Positions 5,106 through 8,344 of a stretch of 8,344 bases of DNA are shown piece after piece. Position numbers and translations under genes: made by a program. The notes below the pieces were generated by a model. That model saw nothing but the letters and a program-made list of their open reading frames with translations. It ran no database searches and was not told the DNA's origin. How positions within the stretch are numbered: the first letter of the stretch is position 1; each line of letters begins with the position of its first letter. The DNA is from Chloroflexi bacterium RBG_16_56_11 (GTDB taxonomy: Bacteria > Chloroflexota > Dehalococcoidia > Dehalococcoidales > RBG-16-60-22), in NCBI GenBank assembly GCA_001796865.1, contig MGNQ01000058.1, positions 11,215 to 19,558 on the forward strand, in the 5' to 3' direction.

Positions 5106-6293
5106 TTAAGCCCCGGCCGGCCCCAGTTTCCTGGTGAACCGACCGAAGACGACCGCCCCGATAATAATCACCGCGCCCGCCACAAAAAAGGCAGCCCTCA
5201 CATCGAAGAAATCGACGACCAGCCCCGCCAGGATAGGTGCCAGCCCCATGCCGAGTCCGCCGCCCATATTCGAAATGGACGTGGTAGCACCCATCCCGTA
5301 TTTCCTTCCCTCCTGGACGATAAGCGCCATGGCCGGGGGCATGGCGCAGGCATCAGAAATGCCGCCCATAAACATGAAGACCAGGAGAAGCAACAGGCTA
5401 TGCGCCCAGGGCATGATGAACATGGAGACGGCAACCCCTAGACACCCGAGCATCACCATGTACCTCCGGTTGACCCTGTCGGCGAGGGCGCCGTAAGGAA
5501 CCAGCAGCAGCGAATTCGCGATGATGGAGAGCGTCAGCACCATCCCGATCAGGGACGTGCTCAGGCCGATATACGCGCTGGCGAAGACCGGGATAAACGT
5601 CGTCATGATGCCGCGGTTCGCCGCGGCTCCCACCTGATAGCTGAAGACTCCCCGCGTGGCATTGCTGGCGGCGATCGCCCGGAACGAAACCCGGACTGTC
5701 ATCCGCCTCTGCAAGACCTCGGGCAGAAAAGCGGCGACGCCCAGAAAAGACACCAGATTCAGGCTGCCCATCGCGTAGAAAGCGGCGTCTATCCCGAAGT
5801 GGTCCGCGATAATGCCGCCCAGCAGTGGACCGGAGCCGAACCCGATAATAAAAGTAGCGTTGAAGATACCCATCCACTTCCCCTCTTCACCCGGCGGTGT
5901 GATATCGCCGATATAGGCCTGGGCGATGGGTAGCACCATGGCCGAAGCGGCGCCCTGGAAAAAACGCACCACCGTCAGGCTGATCATGCCGTCGGCCCGG
6001 AGATAGGCGAAGGAAGCCAGGGACAGGCCCACCAGGCCAACTGCTAAAATCCATTTCCGGCCATAACGGTCGGAAAACCGGCCGGCGAAGGGCATGAACA
6101 CGGCGCTGGCGATGGAAACTCCGGCAAAGATTACACCCAGCCAGACCCCGGTGGCCCCCAGACTTCCGGCGTAAAGAGGCAGGATCGGGGCGATGATACC
6201 GTTAGCCAGGTTGGAGGCGAAAATCGTCAGCCCCAGGACAGGTAAAATACTCCGGATGGTCCGGGATTGAGGCGGCACGATGTAGTTTAACAC
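5106..6293 (-). CDS. MFS transporter, DHA1-type (drug/efflux-like)
   Basis: A 395-residue inner-membrane protein with about 12 hydrophobic helices in two halves split by a basic loop near residues 193-205 (LQRRMTVRVSF). Motif A of the major facilitator superfamily is clear at 71-80 (GRFSDRYGRK), with a weaker copy in the second half (GALADRVNRR, 268-277). Motif C, GFGSGPLLGG at 151-160, marks proton-driven antiporters, so export of a small molecule or drug is the likely role; the substrate cannot be told. I accept the GTG at 6291-6293 as start, but no good ribosome site precedes it; another in-frame GTG at residue 6 (6276-6278) is possible. It diverges from thrS over a 92-bp gap and converges on bioY. 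Nothing ties it functionally to its neighbours. Confidence 0.88.
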   Translation of the reverse strand: MLNYIVPPQSRTIRSILPVLGLTIFASNLANGIIAPILPLYAGSLGATGVWLGVIFAGVSIASAVFMPFAGRFSDRYGRKWILAVGLVGLSLASFAYLRADGMISLTVVRFFQGAASAMVLPIAQAYIGDITPPGEEGKWMGIFNATFIIGFGSGPLLGGIIADHFGIDAAFYAMGSLNLVSFLGVAAFLPEVLQRRMTVRVSFRAIAASNATRGVFSYQVGAAANRGIMTTFIPVFASAYIGLSTSLIGMVLTLSIIANSLLLVPYGALADRVNRRYMVMLGCLGVAVSMFIMPWAHSLLLLLVFMFMGGISDACAMPPAMALIVQEGRKYGMGATTSISNMGGGLGMGLAPILAGLVVDFFDVRAAFFVAGAVIIIGAVVFGRFTRKLGPAGA

Positions 6294-6350
6294 GTCCGTA
6301 ATCTGAGAGTAAAAAGCCCCGGAGAAATTCGTCCTGCCGGCACCGGGCGA

Positions 6351-6379
6351 TTGCGCCCGTAGCGCGGCGCTGATATAAT
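6351..6379 (+). promoter_or_regulatory. Extended -10 promoter of thrS, predicted leaderless
   Basis: TATAAT at 6374-6379 is preceded by TG at 6371-6372, a perfect extended -10; TTGCGC at 6351-6356 is a weak -35 at 17 bp. The start GTG is at 6386, exactly where transcription should begin. Two small dyads lie in the promoter: GGGCG/CGCCC at 6345-6358 over the -35, and AGCGC/GCGCT at 6361-6371 in the spacer. Confidence 0.75.
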
Positions 6380-6385
6380 GGGCTT

Positions 6386-8122
6386 GTGAATAAACAGGAT
6401 AATCTGGAAATCATGCGCCACTCGGCGTCACACGTCATGGCCGGGGCCATATTGTCCATGTTCCCGGGCGCCAGGTTCGGCATCGGCCCGGCCATCGAGG
6501 ACGGCTTTTATTACGACTTCGATTTGCCGCGCCCGCTGACCCCGGAAGACCTGCCCGTCATCGAAGCGAACATGAAGGAAATAGTCGGGGCGGACCTGCC
6601 CTTCGAGCGGCGGGAAATAGGCAAGTCGGAGGCGAAGCAGGTTTTTGCGTCCCAGCCCTACAAGCTGGAGCTGCTCGAAGAAATCCCCGATGATAAGGTC
6701 GGCGTGTACCGGCAGGGCGGCTTCGTCGATTTGTGCCGCGGGCCGCACGTCGGGTCAACCGGAGACGTAAAAGCCTTCAAGCTCACCAGCATCGCCGGGG
6801 CCTACTGGCGCGGCGACGAGCACAACGCCATGCTCCAGAGAATCTACGGCGTCGCTTTCAACAGCCAGAAGGAGCTCGACGAGCACCTGGCGCAACTGGA
6901 AGAGGCGAAGAAACGCGACCACCGCAAGTTAGGAAAAGAACTTGAAATATTCATCTTCGACGACCTGGTCGGGCCGGGCCTGCCGCTATGGCTGCCCCGC
7001 GGCGGCGCCATGATAGAGGAAATCGAAAAACTCGCCAAGGAAATGGAGTTCAAACACGGCTACGTGCGTGTCAGGACGCCGCACATCTCCAAAGAAGACC
7101 TTTTCAAGCAAAGCGGGCACTTGCCGTACTATGCCGAGAGCATGTACCCGCCGATGGAACTGGAAGGCGTGCGATACTATCTCAAGCCGATGAACTGCCC
7201 GATGCACCACAGGATATTCGCCAGCAAAATGCGCAGCTACCGTGACCTCCCGTTACGACTCGCCGAATACGGCGCCTGCTACCGTTATGAGAAGTCAGGC
7301 GAGCTTTTCGGGGTGATGCGTACCCGCTCGATGATTATGAACGATTCTCATATCTACTGCACAGAGGGGCAATTCGAGCAGGAGTTTACCGGCGTGATAT
7401 TTCTTTACCTGGAATATTTCAAGATATTCGGCATCAAAGAATACATCATGCGACTGAGCACGCACCATCCCAGCGGTCTCGGTAAAAAATACGTGGATAA
7501 TCAGTCCCTCTGGTTGAAGACCGAAGATATGGTGCGTAAAGCGATGAACGACAACAACATCCCGTTCCACGAGGTGGCCGATGAAGCCGCTTTCTACGGC
7601 CCGAAGATAGACGTCCAGATAAAAAGCGCCGTCGGCCGGGAGTTCACCCTGGCCACGAACCAAGTCGATTTCGCGCAGTCCATTAACTGCGACCTGAAGT
7701 TCATCAACAAAGACGGCCAGGAGGAGCGACCCCTGATAATCCACCGGGCCCCGTTGAGCACGCACGAACGGTTAATCGGCTTCCTTCTGGAACATTACGC
7801 CGGGGCATTCCCCGCCTGGCTGGCGCCGGTGCAGGTCAAGATTATTCCGGTGTCCGACCGGCATAACGAGCACGCCACAAAAGTAGCCGTTGCGCTCAAG
7901 GGACACGCCATCCGGGCGGAAGTGGACGACCGCTCCGAAAGGATGAACCAGAAAATCCGCCAGGCGCAGCTCGAGAAGGTACCCTACATGGTTGTTATCG
8001 GGGACAAAGAGACGGCCGATAACTCCGTTTCCGTCCGGCGCCGCAGCGGCGAGCAGCTGCCCGCGCAACCGCTGGCGGCATTCATCGACGGGCTCACCGA
8101 GGAAATATCCAACCGGCGTTAA
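6386..8122 (+). CDS. thrS: Threonyl-tRNA synthetase, TGS-less and divergent
   Basis: Charges tRNA-Thr with threonine in the cytosol. The 578-residue protein lacks the roughly 60-residue N-terminal TGS domain of the E. coli enzyme (about 640) and begins directly with the editing domain. Editing residues are intact: His12 and His16 in RHSASH, Cys117 and His121 in DLCRGPH. In the class II core (about 185-480) the zinc ligands are Cys271 (PMNCPMH), His322 (NDSHIYC) and His453 (IIHRA). Motif 2 Arg300 is in CYRYEKSG and motif 3 Arg462 in STHERLIGFLLEHYAG. The anticodon-binding domain starts near 481 (PVQVKIIPVSDRH) and ends with VPYMVVIGDKE and VSVRRRSG. The segment before His322 reads RTRSMIMNDSH where most ThrRS have RVRGFTQDDAH, so the usual Gln is Met. 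The start is GTG; an ATG at residue 10 (6413) would cut into the domain. Confidence 0.95.
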   Translation: MNKQDNLEIMRHSASHVMAGAILSMFPGARFGIGPAIEDGFYYDFDLPRPLTPEDLPVIEANMKEIVGADLPFERREIGKSEAKQVFASQPYKLELLEEIPDDKVGVYRQGGFVDLCRGPHVGSTGDVKAFKLTSIAGAYWRGDEHNAMLQRIYGVAFNSQKELDEHLAQLEEAKKRDHRKLGKELEIFIFDDLVGPGLPLWLPRGGAMIEEIEKLAKEMEFKHGYVRVRTPHISKEDLFKQSGHLPYYAESMYPPMELEGVRYYLKPMNCPMHHRIFASKMRSYRDLPLRLAEYGACYRYEKSGELFGVMRTRSMIMNDSHIYCTEGQFEQEFTGVIFLYLEYFKIFGIKEYIMRLSTHHPSGLGKKYVDNQSLWLKTEDMVRKAMNDNNIPFHEVADEAAFYGPKIDVQIKSAVGREFTLATNQVDFAQSINCDLKFINKDGQEERPLIIHRAPLSTHERLIGFLLEHYAGAFPAWLAPVQVKIIPVSDRHNEHATKVAVALKGHAIRAEVDDRSERMNQKIRQAQLEKVPYMVVIGDKETADNSVSVRRRSGEQLPAQPLAAFIDGLTEEISNRR

Positions 8123-8128
8123 AAGCCG

Positions 8129-8344
8129 CTACCCTGGCTGTCCCCGCCCGGCCGGCTCGACTTCATCGTGGCCGTGCTGGCACTCGAGGACATGCAGCTT
8201 TTTCTGCTCGCCGGTAACGACAATGCCGAAGGTCTTCAAAAGAGCCTCCGGATTGAGCACTTCACCGGGCGGGCCGAGCGCTACGACCCGCCGCGCCAGG
8301 AGCATCACCTGCTGGCAGAGCGCCGCCTCCTCCTGGATATCATG
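8129..8344 (-). CDS. Metal-type ABC transporter ATP-binding protein, C-terminal fragment
   Basis: The last 71 residues of a gene that begins beyond the window; the frame is open from 8344 and stops with TAG at 8131-8129. The visible part starts with HDIQEEAALCQQVMLLARRVVALGPP (HD being the H-loop switch), followed by GEVLNPEALLKTFG. This matches, from memory, the end of the ATPases of zinc/manganese/iron importers (ZnuC/TroB-like), which read SHDL.....CDR...LN....A.GPP.EVLTPE.L...YG. The tail LHVLECQHGHDEVEP has two His and one Cys in a short space, which would suit metal contact, though this is speculative. The Walker and signature motifs are outside the window. It converges on thrS with only 6 bp between the stops. 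Confidence 0.78.
   Translation of the reverse strand, partial: HDIQEEAALCQQVMLLARRVVALGPPGEVLNPEALLKTFGIVVTGEQKKLHVLECQHGHDEVEPAGRGQPG

Overview
The window looks like chromosomal DNA from a GC-rich bacterium, most likely Chloroflexota (Dehalococcoidia or a relative). This lineage call is inference. It rests on the long-type ketol-acid reductoisomerase tail, a TGS-less threonyl-tRNA synthetase of divergent type, a compact ribE-ribBA-ribH operon, and many short palindromic repeats of the GGATT...AATGACA kind. No phage, IS transposase, CRISPR, rRNA or tRNA was found.

Layout. Bases 1-230 hold the 3' end of ilvC (+). An AT-rich gap carries a consensus promoter and a repeated dyad in front of a type II toxin-antitoxin pair: a ribbon-helix-helix antitoxin (360-590) and a MazF/PemK toxin (577-903). 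Next comes the riboflavin operon: ribE (978-1616), ribBA (1621-2838) and ribH (2860-3327). Facing it is a small minus-strand gene for a stand-alone EF-Tu domain-2-like protein (3427-3678). The 466-nt stretch 3679-4144 has no gene. It holds five clustered palindromic repeats, with a sixth lying beyond the EF-like gene at 3396-3421, and two promoters.

One of those promoters is bracketed by a perfect 7-bp inverted repeat. It drives an unrecognised 74-residue protein with a coiled coil and one CPKCG knuckle (4145-4369), probably together with bioY (4432-5094). A 12-helix MFS exporter (5106-6293, -) converges on bioY. Divergent from it is thrS (6386-8122, +), whose extended -10 box sits so close to the GTG start that the mRNA is predicted to be leaderless. 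The window ends with the C-terminal 71 residues of a metal-type ABC transporter ATPase (8129-8344, -).

How the genes work together. RibBA supplies both branches at the top of the riboflavin pathway, RibH makes lumazine and RibE makes riboflavin. The deaminase/reductase RibD is not in the window, and there is no room for an FMN riboswitch in the 74-nt gap before ribE. BioY is the biotin-binding S-component of an ECF importer; its ATPase and EcfT partners are not here. I see no clearly new multi-gene system. The best leads are the operator-controlled zinc-knuckle/bioY unit, the leaderless divergent thrS, and the mosaic repeat cluster.
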